A stretch of DNA of 23,311 nucleotides from an uncultured Zetaproteobacteria bacterium (GTDB lineage: Bacteria > Pseudomonadota > Zetaproteobacteria > Mariprofundales > Mariprofundaceae): positions 1 to 23,311 of the forward strand of contig CAMZLX010000145.1 in the NCBI GenBank assembly GCA_947311795.1. The letters run 5' to 3'. Positions within the stretch are counted from its first letter, which is position 1; every line of letters starts with the position of its first letter. The position numbers and the translations under genes are program-made. This document shows, one piece after another, positions 5,803-13,633 of this stretch. Below the pieces are notes generated by a model. That model made no database searches. It was not told the DNA's origin and worked only from the letters and a program-made list of their open reading frames with translations.

Positions 5803-7407
5803 ATGTTAATTCGCCTCAACAATTTTAATATCGGTTTGGATGAACACGATACATATATAAGTAAGCGTATTTGTGATGCATTGGGCATCAAAACCGAAGC
5901 ACTTCAATCATGGAACATCGTGCGCAAAGCTATTGATGCGCGCAAACGCAGCGATGTGCATTTTGTGTGCAGCATTGAATGTGAGGTGGCTCAACCACCC
6001 AGCAAATCACATCCGCAGATTCAAAAGGATGTAACATCACGTTTGCACATTGAAAAACCTGAAGGCTTGCAAACCAAAGGTGGCAAAGCTGAGCATGTGA
6101 TTGTGGTGGGTGCTGGCCCTGCAGGGTTGTTTGCAGCCCTTGCACTGATTGAAGCAGGCAAACAAGTCACACTTTTGGAGCGCGGTAAACCCGTGGAAAC
6201 ACGGCTCAAAGATATTGGTCGGCTTCGAAGTCGCGGCGAGTTAAACCCTGAAAGCAATGTTTGTTTTGGTGAAGGTGGGGCTGGCACATACACCGACGGC
6301 AAGCTTTATACCCGCATCAAACACCCTTTTGTGCGCTGGGTGTTGGCAGAGTTTGTGCGGTTTGGTGCGAAGGAAGACATTTTAATTGAAGCTCACCCTC
6401 ACTTGGGCACAGACAGATTGGTGCGCATCATCAAAGCCATGCGCCATTATTTGATTGAGCAAGGTGTGGACTATCGCTTTGAAAGCAAAGTGACTTCCCT
6501 ACTTTTCCATGAAGGTAAGATGACAGGTGTGCGCCTTGCAAGTGGCAGCGAACTACAAGCCAACCATGTGGTGCTTGCCATTGGACATTCAGCGCGAGAC
6601 ACCTTTGAACATATGCAGGATATTGGCATACAACTCGAAGCCAAAGACTTTGCAGTAGGTGTGCGCACCGAACATGAACAAGATTGGGTGGATGCTTGCC
6701 AGTTTGGGCAAAGCGCCAAACATCCCAAGCTACATGCAGCGGAATACAGCTTAACCCATCAGGTTTCCGATGAAACAATGGGCAAGCGCGGCGTATTCAG
6801 CTTTTGCATGTGTCCAGGCGGTTTGATTCTACCCTCACCCACCGAACCCAATAAAATGGCAGTCAACGGTATGAGCAATGCCAAACGCTCAAGCCCATTT
6901 GCCAATTCAGGCATCGTGGTGCAAATCACCCCAAACGATATTGAAAAACATGGTTTAGGCACTGATCCCTTGTGCGGCATTCGTATGCAACGTGAATTAG
7001 AAGAAAAAACCTTTAACGCCACAAGCCAAGCCTATGCAGCCCCTGCCATGAAAATCACAGATTTTATCAACAACAAACCCAGCGGCACATTGGCCAACTC
7101 GCGCTTCAAACCTGCGGTGGAAGCAGCAGACATTCGAGATATTTTGCCTTCTTGGTTAAGTCACCCATTAAGCCAAGGTATTCAAGCTTTTGATAGAAAA
7201 ATGAATGGTTTCATATCCGAACATGCCAATATGCTTGCCGTGGAATCGCGCACCAGCTCACCTGTGCGCATTACCCGCGATAAATCCATGCAATCTGTCT
7301 CTATTCAAGGCTTATACCCTGTGGGTGAAGGTGCAGGTTATGCAGGCGGCATTGTCAGTGCGGCGGTGGATGGGCTCAAAGCTGCGGCAAAAATCATCAC
7401 CGATTAA
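5803..7407 (+). CDS. COG2509-type FAD-dependent oxidoreductase
   Basis: 534 residues of an uncharacterised FAD-dependent dehydrogenase family (COG2509). An N-terminal domain of about 90 residues carries the family pattern LGIKTEALQSWNIVRKAIDARKRSDVHF. The Rossmann dinucleotide motif is VVGAGPAGLFAALAL (about 101-115), with the ribose-binding Glu in LLERG. Further markers are FGEGGAGTYTDGKLYTRI and the C-terminal FAD loop GLYPVGEGAGYAGGIVSAAVDG. The substrate is unknown for most of the family. No strong RBS precedes the ATG, but the family N terminus starts here. It faces away from the pseudouridine synthase gene. I have no basis for a pathway assignment. Confidence 0.85.
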   Translation: MLIRLNNFNIGLDEHDTYISKRICDALGIKTEALQSWNIVRKAIDARKRSDVHFVCSIECEVAQPPSKSHPQIQKDVTSRLHIEKPEGLQTKGGKAEHVIVVGAGPAGLFAALALIEAGKQVTLLERGKPVETRLKDIGRLRSRGELNPESNVCFGEGGAGTYTDGKLYTRIKHPFVRWVLAEFVRFGAKEDILIEAHPHLGTDRLVRIIKAMRHYLIEQGVDYRFESKVTSLLFHEGKMTGVRLASGSELQANHVVLAIGHSARDTFEHMQDIGIQLEAKDFAVGVRTEHEQDWVDACQFGQSAKHPKLHAAEYSLTHQVSDETMGKRGVFSFCMCPGGLILPSPTEPNKMAVNGMSNAKRSSPFANSGIVVQITPNDIEKHGLGTDPLCGIRMQRELEEKTFNATSQAYAAPAMKITDFINNKPSGTLANSRFKPAVEAADIRDILPSWLSHPLSQGIQAFDRKMNGFISEHANMLAVESRTSSPVRITRDKSMQSVSIQGLYPVGEGAGYAGGIVSAAVDGLKAAAKIITD

Positions 7408-7479
7408 GTATATGTGATATTGGTTACTTCTTAAACCTCAAGATAAGCAAAATATTTGAGCGCGTAAGGGAGTGATACC

Positions 7480-8277
7480 ATGGTAACCAAACAAGCAAAC
7501 AAAAAGAAAGTAACACCCATCAAACATGAAGAAAAAGTAAGCGAAGCATCACAATTTGATATTATGGTCAGCGAACAAATATCAGCCCTACCTAAACTTG
7601 CCGACCCTAGACCCGTGAATGAAGTGGATATGACACCCATAGACTTCGATGCGATTATTGAAGACGTAACCAATGTGATTGCCACAACACCCGACCAATA
7701 CAAATGCATTATGTTTACCGATTTGGTTGGCTCCACCCAATACAAACGTGAAATGGGACATACCAAAGGTTTTATGCGCAATCGTATGTTTTGCGATATT
7801 TGCGAGCAAGGTGTTGGGCGGCACAATGGTTTGGTGGTCAAACGTTTGGGTGATGGCGTGATGGCTGTATTTGAAACGGCTATTGATGCCGTCCTTGCCG
7901 CCATGCTTATTACCCAAAGCTTGGATAAAGAACGTAAAAAAGTAAAACCTATGATCGGCAAGTTGGATTGCCGCATTGGCATTACTTGTGGTTATGTAAA
8001 AGAAATTCCTGGCATTGCCAAAGATTATATTGGTCATGCCATGGACAAAGGCGCAAGAATTGAAGGAATTGCTCGCACCAATCAAGTGCTTATTGATGAA
8101 ATTGTGTATGGCTTAATTCACACCAAAATCCGTGACTACTCCGACGATATTGTGATTGGAAAACCTCGCAACTTAACGCTTAAAGGTGTTGGTGTGAGCA
8201 CGCTTTACGAAGTATCACCAAAAGAACGTGGGCTTGTCGGAAGCTTGGGTTATAAGGTGCGCCACCTTTTTGATTAA
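7480..8277 (+). CDS. Class III adenylate/guanylate cyclase domain protein
   Basis: 265 residues. A low-complexity, Lys-rich N terminus (about 1-70) precedes one class III cyclase domain, which in the family makes cAMP or cGMP as a dimer. The metal-binding aspartates are visible: Asp81 in FTDLVGST and Asp125 in RLGDGVMAVF. Lys121 sits at the base-recognising position, and Asp182 at the partner position, which favours ATP. The transition-state residues are normally Asn and Arg (pattern VNxAAR); here the text is MDKGAR, with Asp189 at the Asn position and Arg193 kept. That may weaken or alter catalysis. No membrane or sensor domain is seen. AAGGGAG upstream supports the ATG. Cyclic-nucleotide-binding proteins occur elsewhere in the window, but linkage is only inferred. 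Confidence 0.82.
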   Translation: MVTKQANKKKVTPIKHEEKVSEASQFDIMVSEQISALPKLADPRPVNEVDMTPIDFDAIIEDVTNVIATTPDQYKCIMFTDLVGSTQYKREMGHTKGFMRNRMFCDICEQGVGRHNGLVVKRLGDGVMAVFETAIDAVLAAMLITQSLDKERKKVKPMIGKLDCRIGITCGYVKEIPGIAKDYIGHAMDKGARIEGIARTNQVLIDEIVYGLIHTKIRDYSDDIVIGKPRNLTLKGVGVSTLYEVSPKERGLVGSLGYKVRHLFD

Positions 8278-8345
8278 ACACGGAAGTTTTTTCTCGTAAA
8301 AATCATTGCTCATCATGCACTATTCTGTGTATGCTATGCCTCTTT

Positions 8346-8351
8346 TATAAT
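8346..8351 (+). promoter_or_regulatory. Possible -10 element for trxB
   Basis: A perfect TATAAT lies 22 nt before the trxB ATG, in a 96-bp gap after the cyclase gene. The hexamer 17 bp upstream (TTCTGT, 8323-8328) is a poor -35. A short T run at 8287-8292 has no stem beside it, so I do not call a terminator. Confidence 0.42.
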
Positions 8352-8373
8352 ATCTATTCAAAGGTTATGCATC

Positions 8374-9312
8374 ATGAGCAACGAAACACAACATCATCAT
8401 TTAATTATTCTTGGTTCTGGCCCTGCGGGTTACACCGCTGCGATTTATGCCGCACGCGCCAACCTTAAACCTGTCATAATACAAGGTATCCAACCCGGCG
8501 GACAACTCACCACAACGACAGATGTGGACAACTACCCTGGTTATAAAGATGGCGTGCAAGGCCCTGAAATGATGGAAGATTTTAAAGCACAGGCAGAACG
8601 CTTTGGCACAGAAATGATTTGGGACCACATCAATTCATCCGATTTATCATCTCGCCCATTCAAATTATCAGGTGATGATGGCGAATACACTTGTGATGCA
8701 TTGATTATAGCCACGGGTGCATCAGCCATGTATTTGGGTTTGGAGTCCGAAGAAACCTTTAATGGCAAAGGTGTATCGGCATGTGCGACATGTGATGGTT
8801 TCTTTTACCGCAACCAAGATGTAATTGTGGTTGGTGGTGGTGACACGGCTGTGGAAGAAGCCATTTATTTAGCCAATATTTGCAAAACAGTAACCTTAGT
8901 CCACCGCCGTGATGCATTGCGCGCTGAAAAAATCATGCAAGACAAGCTCATGAGCTTGGAAAATGTAAATATCGAATGGAATCATGTGTTGGATGAAGTT
9001 TTGGGTGATGACACAGGGGTCACAGGTGTACGCCTTCGCTCCACACAAGATGACAGCAGCAAAGAGTTAAGTGTGCATGGTGTATTTATTGCTATTGGTC
9101 ATAAACCCAACAGTGGTTTTGCCCAAGGTCAGCTTGATATGGATGATACAGGTTATCTCATCACGCAAGGCAAAACGACAGCAACATCAGTTGAGGGTGT
9201 GTTTGCTGCAGGTGATATTGCCGACCCTGTATATCGCCAAGCCATTACTTCTGCGGGTGAAGGCTGTAAAGCAGCACTTGATGCAGAGCGTTTCTTGTCG
9301 CAGCAGGGATAA
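8374..9312 (+). CDS. trxB: Thioredoxin reductase
   Basis: 312 residues, the usual length. TrxB uses NADPH and FAD to reduce thioredoxin in the cytoplasm. The FAD site is ILGSGPAGYTAAIYAARA (about 12-29), the redox-active pair is CATC (Cys137 and Cys140) in SACATCDGFFY, and the NADPH site is VVGGGDTAVEEA (152-163). GVFAAGDIADPVYRQAITSAGEGCKAA is the C-terminal FAD signature. Three histidines at 7-9 precede the Rossmann strand and are not typical of the family. The hybrid kinase gene starts 10 nt after its stop, so the two are probably co-transcribed. Thiol reduction could support the rhodanese module, but nothing in the sequence ties them together. Confidence 0.95.
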   Translation: MSNETQHHHLIILGSGPAGYTAAIYAARANLKPVIIQGIQPGGQLTTTTDVDNYPGYKDGVQGPEMMEDFKAQAERFGTEMIWDHINSSDLSSRPFKLSGDDGEYTCDALIIATGASAMYLGLESEETFNGKGVSACATCDGFFYRNQDVIVVGGGDTAVEEAIYLANICKTVTLVHRRDALRAEKIMQDKLMSLENVNIEWNHVLDEVLGDDTGVTGVRLRSTQDDSSKELSVHGVFIAIGHKPNSGFAQGQLDMDDTGYLITQGKTTATSVEGVFAAGDIADPVYRQAITSAGEGCKAALDAERFLSQQG

Positions 9313-9322
9313 AACACATCGT

Positions 9323-11092
9323 ATGAGACCCGTAACCGCTTGGCTGCTTAGGTATTTTCCCTATTCATTGTTGGTGAAAAAACAATCATGGTACTTGCGT
9401 GCAAGTGTGGTTATTTTCATAGCGGCATTACTGTTTGCTATTTTTTACGTCCAAAATATGCATACAGCTTTACTAGCTACATTTTCTTTTGCTTTTCTTC
9501 TTGTTTTCATATCATCATTTTTACCACGAATGGAAAATAAGGTCACATCCTTGGTTACCCAAACTGGTGCATTAGAGTTACTTAACCTTAGCTCTTTACC
9601 TACTTTTACTTATGAAAAACGTGATGATGATATTTATATTCGATTTGCCAACCTTGCCTGTCATGCCATGTTCGCAGAAGATAACAAGAGCTTAATTGGC
9701 AAACCTATTAATCGCTTGGTAATGATTGAAGATGAAGAAGAAATGTTGTCTGTTTGTTTTGACACCTTAAATACACGGGAAATTAATAAGAATCATAACT
9801 TCTACATCCGTAGTCGAGGCGCAGATGGTCGTATCGTCAAGCTGATATGCGTTACTTCTAAAATTAAATGGCTAGAGCAGTATATTGGCATCTGCTTTTT
9901 GTTCGATATTTCACATTCCGAGAATCAGTATGCTGAAATGCAAGCCCATGTTCATGAAGGTTACATGAGTACTTTAGTTGCCGGTATTGTGCATGACTTC
10001 CGTAATGTGTTAACCAGTATTATAGGAACAGCAGAAGCGCTTCAATTTACCATTGAAGATAAAGCAGCTGTCAAACAGTTGGATGTTATTATTGATGCCA
10101 GTGAGCGTGGGTCTGATACCATCACTGAACTGCTTCAACTCAGTAGCTCTGGGCAGTCCATCGAAAGCAGCGAAAAAAGAGAAATCACTAACGATTTAAA
10201 AAGTATTTTTTCATTGCTTCGCCTTCAGTTGCCTGTCAATGTTCAATTAAATTGTAACATAGAAAAAAACTTGCCTGCAATTCAAGTGACCACAACAGAG
10301 CTCGAACAAATATTGATGAACCTGGTCAACAATGCTGCACAAGCCATGGACAAAGACCATGGCACTATTGCTATTCATGTAAGCCACAATAAAGCAGACA
10401 ATACTTGCTTAAATGCCGAGTCTATTCATATCACAGTGTCCGATAATGGCAAAGGCATTGCTGAACAAGACTTACATAAAGTCACTGAAAACTTCTGGAC
10501 TTCACGCAAAAGCGAAGGTGGAACCGGGCTTGGCTTAGCCATGGTAAAACGTATTGTGAACAATCTCGGTGGGAAGCTAGACATTAGCTCTGAACTTGGT
10601 GTAGGCACGCAAATCAGCATTTGTTTCCCTCTCCATACAGAGCAACGTGACGTTTCACCAACGCTTAAGCAAGCTACTCCAACAGCCACTGCATCTCAAT
10701 TTCAAGCCCAACCTTGTACTATTTTATTGGTAGACGACCAACCCAGTGTCCTGCATGTACAACAAATGCTTCTAGAAGCCATGGGACACAGCGTTATCAC
10801 ATCATTAAACGGACAAGAAGCCATTAAAATTTTTGACAAAAATAGAAACAGCATCCAAATGGTGGTGACAGACTTTAAAATGCCGGATATGGACGGTATT
10901 GGTTTAGCCAAAACGCTTAGAAAACTAAACCCCAACCTACCATTATTGATGGTGACAGGTTACGGAGAAACAGAAAAGATCAATCAAGCAGGAGCCCTTA
11001 ACATGACTATTATATTAAAACCAACTAACCTCGATAAACTTTCAAAAGCCATCACTGAAACACAGCTAAAATACCCTAATATTTTTTCTTAA
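9323..11092 (+). CDS. Hybrid histidine kinase with C-terminal receiver
   Basis: 589 residues from ATG 9323. The same frame stays open back to 9071 inside trxB, but that part is unlike any kinase. Two membrane helices lie at about 26-44 and 48-66 with almost no loop between, so there is no periplasmic sensor. A PAS-like domain follows (about 82-200). Then come the dimerisation helix with His224 in GIVHDFRNVLTSIIG, and an ATPase domain with N box NLVNNAAQAM, G1 DNGKGI and G2 GTGLGLAMV. The receiver (about 465-585) has the acidic pair Asp471-Asp472 and phosphoacceptor Asp517 in VVTDFKMPDMDG. The HDFRN H box resembles NtrB/CckA-like kinases. No partner histidine phosphotransferase or regulator is adjacent. 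The signal is unknown. Confidence 0.86.
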   Translation: MRPVTAWLLRYFPYSLLVKKQSWYLRASVVIFIAALLFAIFYVQNMHTALLATFSFAFLLVFISSFLPRMENKVTSLVTQTGALELLNLSSLPTFTYEKRDDDIYIRFANLACHAMFAEDNKSLIGKPINRLVMIEDEEEMLSVCFDTLNTREINKNHNFYIRSRGADGRIVKLICVTSKIKWLEQYIGICFLFDISHSENQYAEMQAHVHEGYMSTLVAGIVHDFRNVLTSIIGTAEALQFTIEDKAAVKQLDVIIDASERGSDTITELLQLSSSGQSIESSEKREITNDLKSIFSLLRLQLPVNVQLNCNIEKNLPAIQVTTTELEQILMNLVNNAAQAMDKDHGTIAIHVSHNKADNTCLNAESIHITVSDNGKGIAEQDLHKVTENFWTSRKSEGGTGLGLAMVKRIVNNLGGKLDISSELGVGTQISICFPLHTEQRDVSPTLKQATPTATASQFQAQPCTILLVDDQPSVLHVQQMLLEAMGHSVITSLNGQEAIKIFDKNRNSIQMVVTDFKMPDMDGIGLAKTLRKLNPNLPLLMVTGYGETEKINQAGALNMTIILKPTNLDKLSKAITETQLKYPNIFS

Positions 11093-11127
11093 TTGCAGAA
11101 TGGCGACAGCCCTCTTATAGTGCAGCG

Positions 11128-11148
11128 CCTACATCATGTGGATGTAGG
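11128..11148. repeat. Hairpin upstream of ndk
   Basis: CCTACATC (11128-11135) and GATGTAGG (11141-11148) form a perfect 8-bp stem around ATGTG. It lies in the 87-bp gap between the hybrid kinase and ndk, 31 nt before the ndk ATG. No T tract follows on either strand, so a standard terminator is unlikely; it could be a weak terminator or a leader structure. Confidence 0.4.
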
Positions 11149-11179
11149 ATTAAGTTAAAAAATTTCGAGGTAATTTCGC

Positions 11180-11608
11180 ATGGCAGTTCAACGTACACTT
11201 TCCATTATTAAACCAGATGCAGTCGCAAAAAATGTTATTGGTGACATCATTCGCCGTTTTGAAGAAAACGGTTTATCCGTTATCGCAATGAACATGACAC
11301 ACCTAAGCAACGCAGAAGCAGGCGGATTTTATGCTGTTCATGCAGAGCGCCCTTTCTTTAAAGACCTGTGTGAATTCATGAGTTCTGGCCCAGTGCTGGC
11401 GATGTGTTTGGAAGGCAAAAATGCTGTTGCACTCAACCGCCAACTGATGGGCGCTACCAACCCTAAAGAAGCTGAAGAAGGCACGATTCGCGCCGACCAT
11501 GCTGACTCCATTGATGCTAACGCTGTTCACGGCTCTGACTCTGAAGAAAATGCTGCCATTGAAATCAACTATTTCTTCTCTGACCTAGACATCAACAGTC
11601 GCGTTTGA
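11180..11608 (+). CDS. ndk: Nucleoside diphosphate kinase
   Basis: 142 residues, normal for bacterial Ndk, which moves the terminal phosphate from ATP to other nucleoside diphosphates through a phosphohistidine. RTLSIIKPDAV at the N terminus, RPFFKDLCEFMSSGP, and the active site NAVHGSDS with His117 are all present. GAGG is near the ATG (in TTCGAGGTAATTTCGC). lysS begins 4 nt after the stop. This gene opens a tightly packed plus-strand run extending to lolD. Confidence 0.96.
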   Translation: MAVQRTLSIIKPDAVAKNVIGDIIRRFEENGLSVIAMNMTHLSNAEAGGFYAVHAERPFFKDLCEFMSSGPVLAMCLEGKNAVALNRQLMGATNPKEAEEGTIRADHADSIDANAVHGSDSEENAAIEINYFFSDLDINSRV

Positions 11609-11612
11609 TTAT

Positions 11613-13142
11613 ATGACTGAACAAACTTCTGCTCCTCAAGAAGGACAAAAGAAAGCGCAAAAAGATAAACTTCCCGAACAAACCCGTGTGCGCCGCGAGA
11701 AGCTGGTAAACATGCGTGAGTTAGGGCAAGCATACCCCAACACTTGGCGTAGCAATGCAAGCCTACTTGATTTGCATCAGCAATATGATGATGTTGACCA
11801 AGAATCTTTGGCGGACAAAGGTATTGAAGTAAGCATTGCTGGGCGCGTGATGGCGCATCGCGTGATGGGCAAATCAAGCTTTGTGAAAATTCAAGACAAA
11901 AACAGTGATATGCAACTGTTCTTGAACCGCGACAACTTGGGTGGAGCAGAAGTTTACAATCCAACAAAGAAGTGGGATTTGGGTGATATTATTGGTGCAA
12001 CTGGCACATTATTTTTCACCAAAACTGGCGAGCTTTCTATTAAAGTTTTCCAAGTCGAAATAATTACCAAATGTTTACGCCCGCTTCCCGACAAAATGCA
12101 AGGTTTAAGCGACATTGAAACCCGCTACCGCCAGCGGTACGTAGATTTAATCGTCACACCTGAATCACGCGATACCTTCCGCACACGCTCAAAAATTGTC
12201 TCTTTGCTTAGGCATGGTTTGGAAGCCAAAGATTTCATGGAAGTAGAAACACCAATGTTACAAACCCAAGCTGGTGGTGCAGCTGCCAAACCCTTTTTCA
12301 CGCATCACAATGCTTTAAATATGGAATTATCTTTGCGCATCGCGCCAGAGTTATACCTTAAACGGTTGTTGGTTGGCGGTTTTGAACGTGTGTTTGAAAT
12401 CAATCGCAACTTCCGCAATGAAGGTTTGGATGCAACCCACAACCCTGAGTTTACCATGGTTGAGTTTTATCAAGCTTACGCAGACTTTAATAATGCCATG
12501 GATACCACAGAATCTTTAATTAAAGATATTGCATCAGGTATTAACGCACAGCAAGTATCATGGGAAGGTGTGGATATTGATTTTAGCCAAGCCTTCAAAC
12601 GTATTCGCCTTGATGAATCTGTGTTTGAACATCGTCCTGATTTACGCGGTCATGAAACCGATAAAGCCTTGTTAGCCACCGTTTGTTTACAAGAAATTCC
12701 TGACTTCAAACCCTTGATTTCATGGAAAGCTGGGCATTATTTGTTGGCATTATTTGAAGCGCTTGTTGAGCCTAAAATTACGCAACCAACTTTTATCACC
12801 CACTATCCTGTGGATGTTTCCCCACTGGCAAGACGCAACAATGAAGATGACAACGTCACCGATAGGTTTGAATTGTTCGTGGCAGGGCGTGAAATTGCCA
12901 ATGGGTTCTCTGAATTAAATGACCCAGATGACCAACGCAGCCGTTTTGTGGCGCAAGCGCAAGCCAAGGCTGCTGGTGATGCTGAAGCAACAGGTATTGA
13001 TGATGATTACCTGCGTGCTTTAGAGTTTGGCATGCCGCCTGCTGCAGGTGTTGGTATTGGTGTGGATAGATTGGTCATGATGTTGACTGGGCAACATTCT
13101 ATTCGTGATGTGCTGCTGTTTCCACATATGCGCCCTGAATAA
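11613..13142 (+). CDS. lysS: Lysyl-tRNA synthetase, class II
   Basis: 509 residues, usual for class II LysRS, which charges tRNA-Lys in the cytoplasm. A Lys-rich leader and an OB-fold anticodon-binding domain (about 60-160, with VSIAGRVMAHRVMGKSSFVKIQD) precede the catalytic core. Motif 2 is FERVFEINRNFRNEGLDATH with NPEFTMVEFYQAYAD after it; motif 3 is GVGIGVDRLVMMLTG near the C terminus, and the text ends SIRDVLLFPHMRPE. The 4-nt gap after ndk implies translational coupling, as there is no strong RBS of its own. The CBS-domain gene follows 20 nt later. Confidence 0.97.
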   Translation: MTEQTSAPQEGQKKAQKDKLPEQTRVRREKLVNMRELGQAYPNTWRSNASLLDLHQQYDDVDQESLADKGIEVSIAGRVMAHRVMGKSSFVKIQDKNSDMQLFLNRDNLGGAEVYNPTKKWDLGDIIGATGTLFFTKTGELSIKVFQVEIITKCLRPLPDKMQGLSDIETRYRQRYVDLIVTPESRDTFRTRSKIVSLLRHGLEAKDFMEVETPMLQTQAGGAAAKPFFTHHNALNMELSLRIAPELYLKRLLVGGFERVFEINRNFRNEGLDATHNPEFTMVEFYQAYADFNNAMDTTESLIKDIASGINAQQVSWEGVDIDFSQAFKRIRLDESVFEHRPDLRGHETDKALLATVCLQEIPDFKPLISWKAGHYLLALFEALVEPKITQPTFITHYPVDVSPLARRNNEDDNVTDRFELFVAGREIANGFSELNDPDDQRSRFVAQAQAKAAGDAEATGIDDDYLRALEFGMPPAAGVGIGVDRLVMMLTGQHSIRDVLLFPHMRPE

Positions 13143-13162
13143 AAAAGTTAAACGAGGTTCAC

Positions 13163-13633
13163 ATGTTTGCTGAAAAAATTATGGTAACCGAGCTGGTCAC
13201 AACAAAAGAAAATGAGCCCATTGCTGATGTGATTGTTCGCATGCATGATGCCAAGCTGCGCATGCTGCCTGTTGTGAATGATGCGCATCAGGTCGTTGGC
13301 ATTGTTTCAAGTTTTTGTATTTTGAGCCATGTTGTTCCTGATTATCTGATTAGTGGCGACTTGGATGAGATTTCTTTTGCGCCTGACATGGGCATCTTAC
13401 GAAAGAAATATGCTAAAGCCTCAAGCAAGACAGTCTCTGAAGTCATGAATACCAAACCTTTGATGATTGAACATACTGATTCGATTATTTCTATTGCCGC
13501 CAAGCTGGTTGGACATGGAGGACATGAGTACGCCCTCATTAATGATGCCAACAACAAGCTTATTGGTGTTATTTCTTCTGGTGATATTTTAGATGCGTTA
13601 GAAGAACATGCAAGTGAGGTTAATGATGCATAA
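13163..13633 (+). CDS. Tandem CBS-domain protein
   Basis: 156 residues made almost entirely of two CBS domains (about 7-65 and 92-150). CBS pairs bind adenine nucleotides and gate partner proteins. VTTKENEPIADVIVRMHDAKLRMLPVVND, then VVGIVS, and later LMIEHTDSIISIAAKLVGHGGHEYALINDANNKLIGVISSGDILDAL are the typical repeats. There is no catalytic domain. A region at about 50-80 between the domains (DYLISGDLDEISFAPDMGILRKKYAKAS) is longer than a minimal linker. GAGG 6 nt before the ATG supports the start. It overlaps the transporter gene by 8 nt, so the two are probably translationally coupled and may work together; that partnership is inferred. Confidence 0.85.
   Translation: MFAEKIMVTELVTTKENEPIADVIVRMHDAKLRMLPVVNDAHQVVGIVSSFCILSHVVPDYLISGDLDEISFAPDMGILRKKYAKASSKTVSEVMNTKPLMIEHTDSIISIAAKLVGHGGHEYALINDANNKLIGVISSGDILDALEEHASEVNDA

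Noticed and set aside
6431..6778. Minus-strand frames within the FAD oxidoreductase gene
   Set aside because: They overlap a well-supported gene of 534 residues on the other strand and have no family features.
9071..9322. Upstream extension of the hybrid kinase inside trxB
   Set aside because: The extra 84 residues lie in another frame of trxB and look like a shadow; ATG 9323 follows the trxB stop by 10 nt and begins the membrane region.
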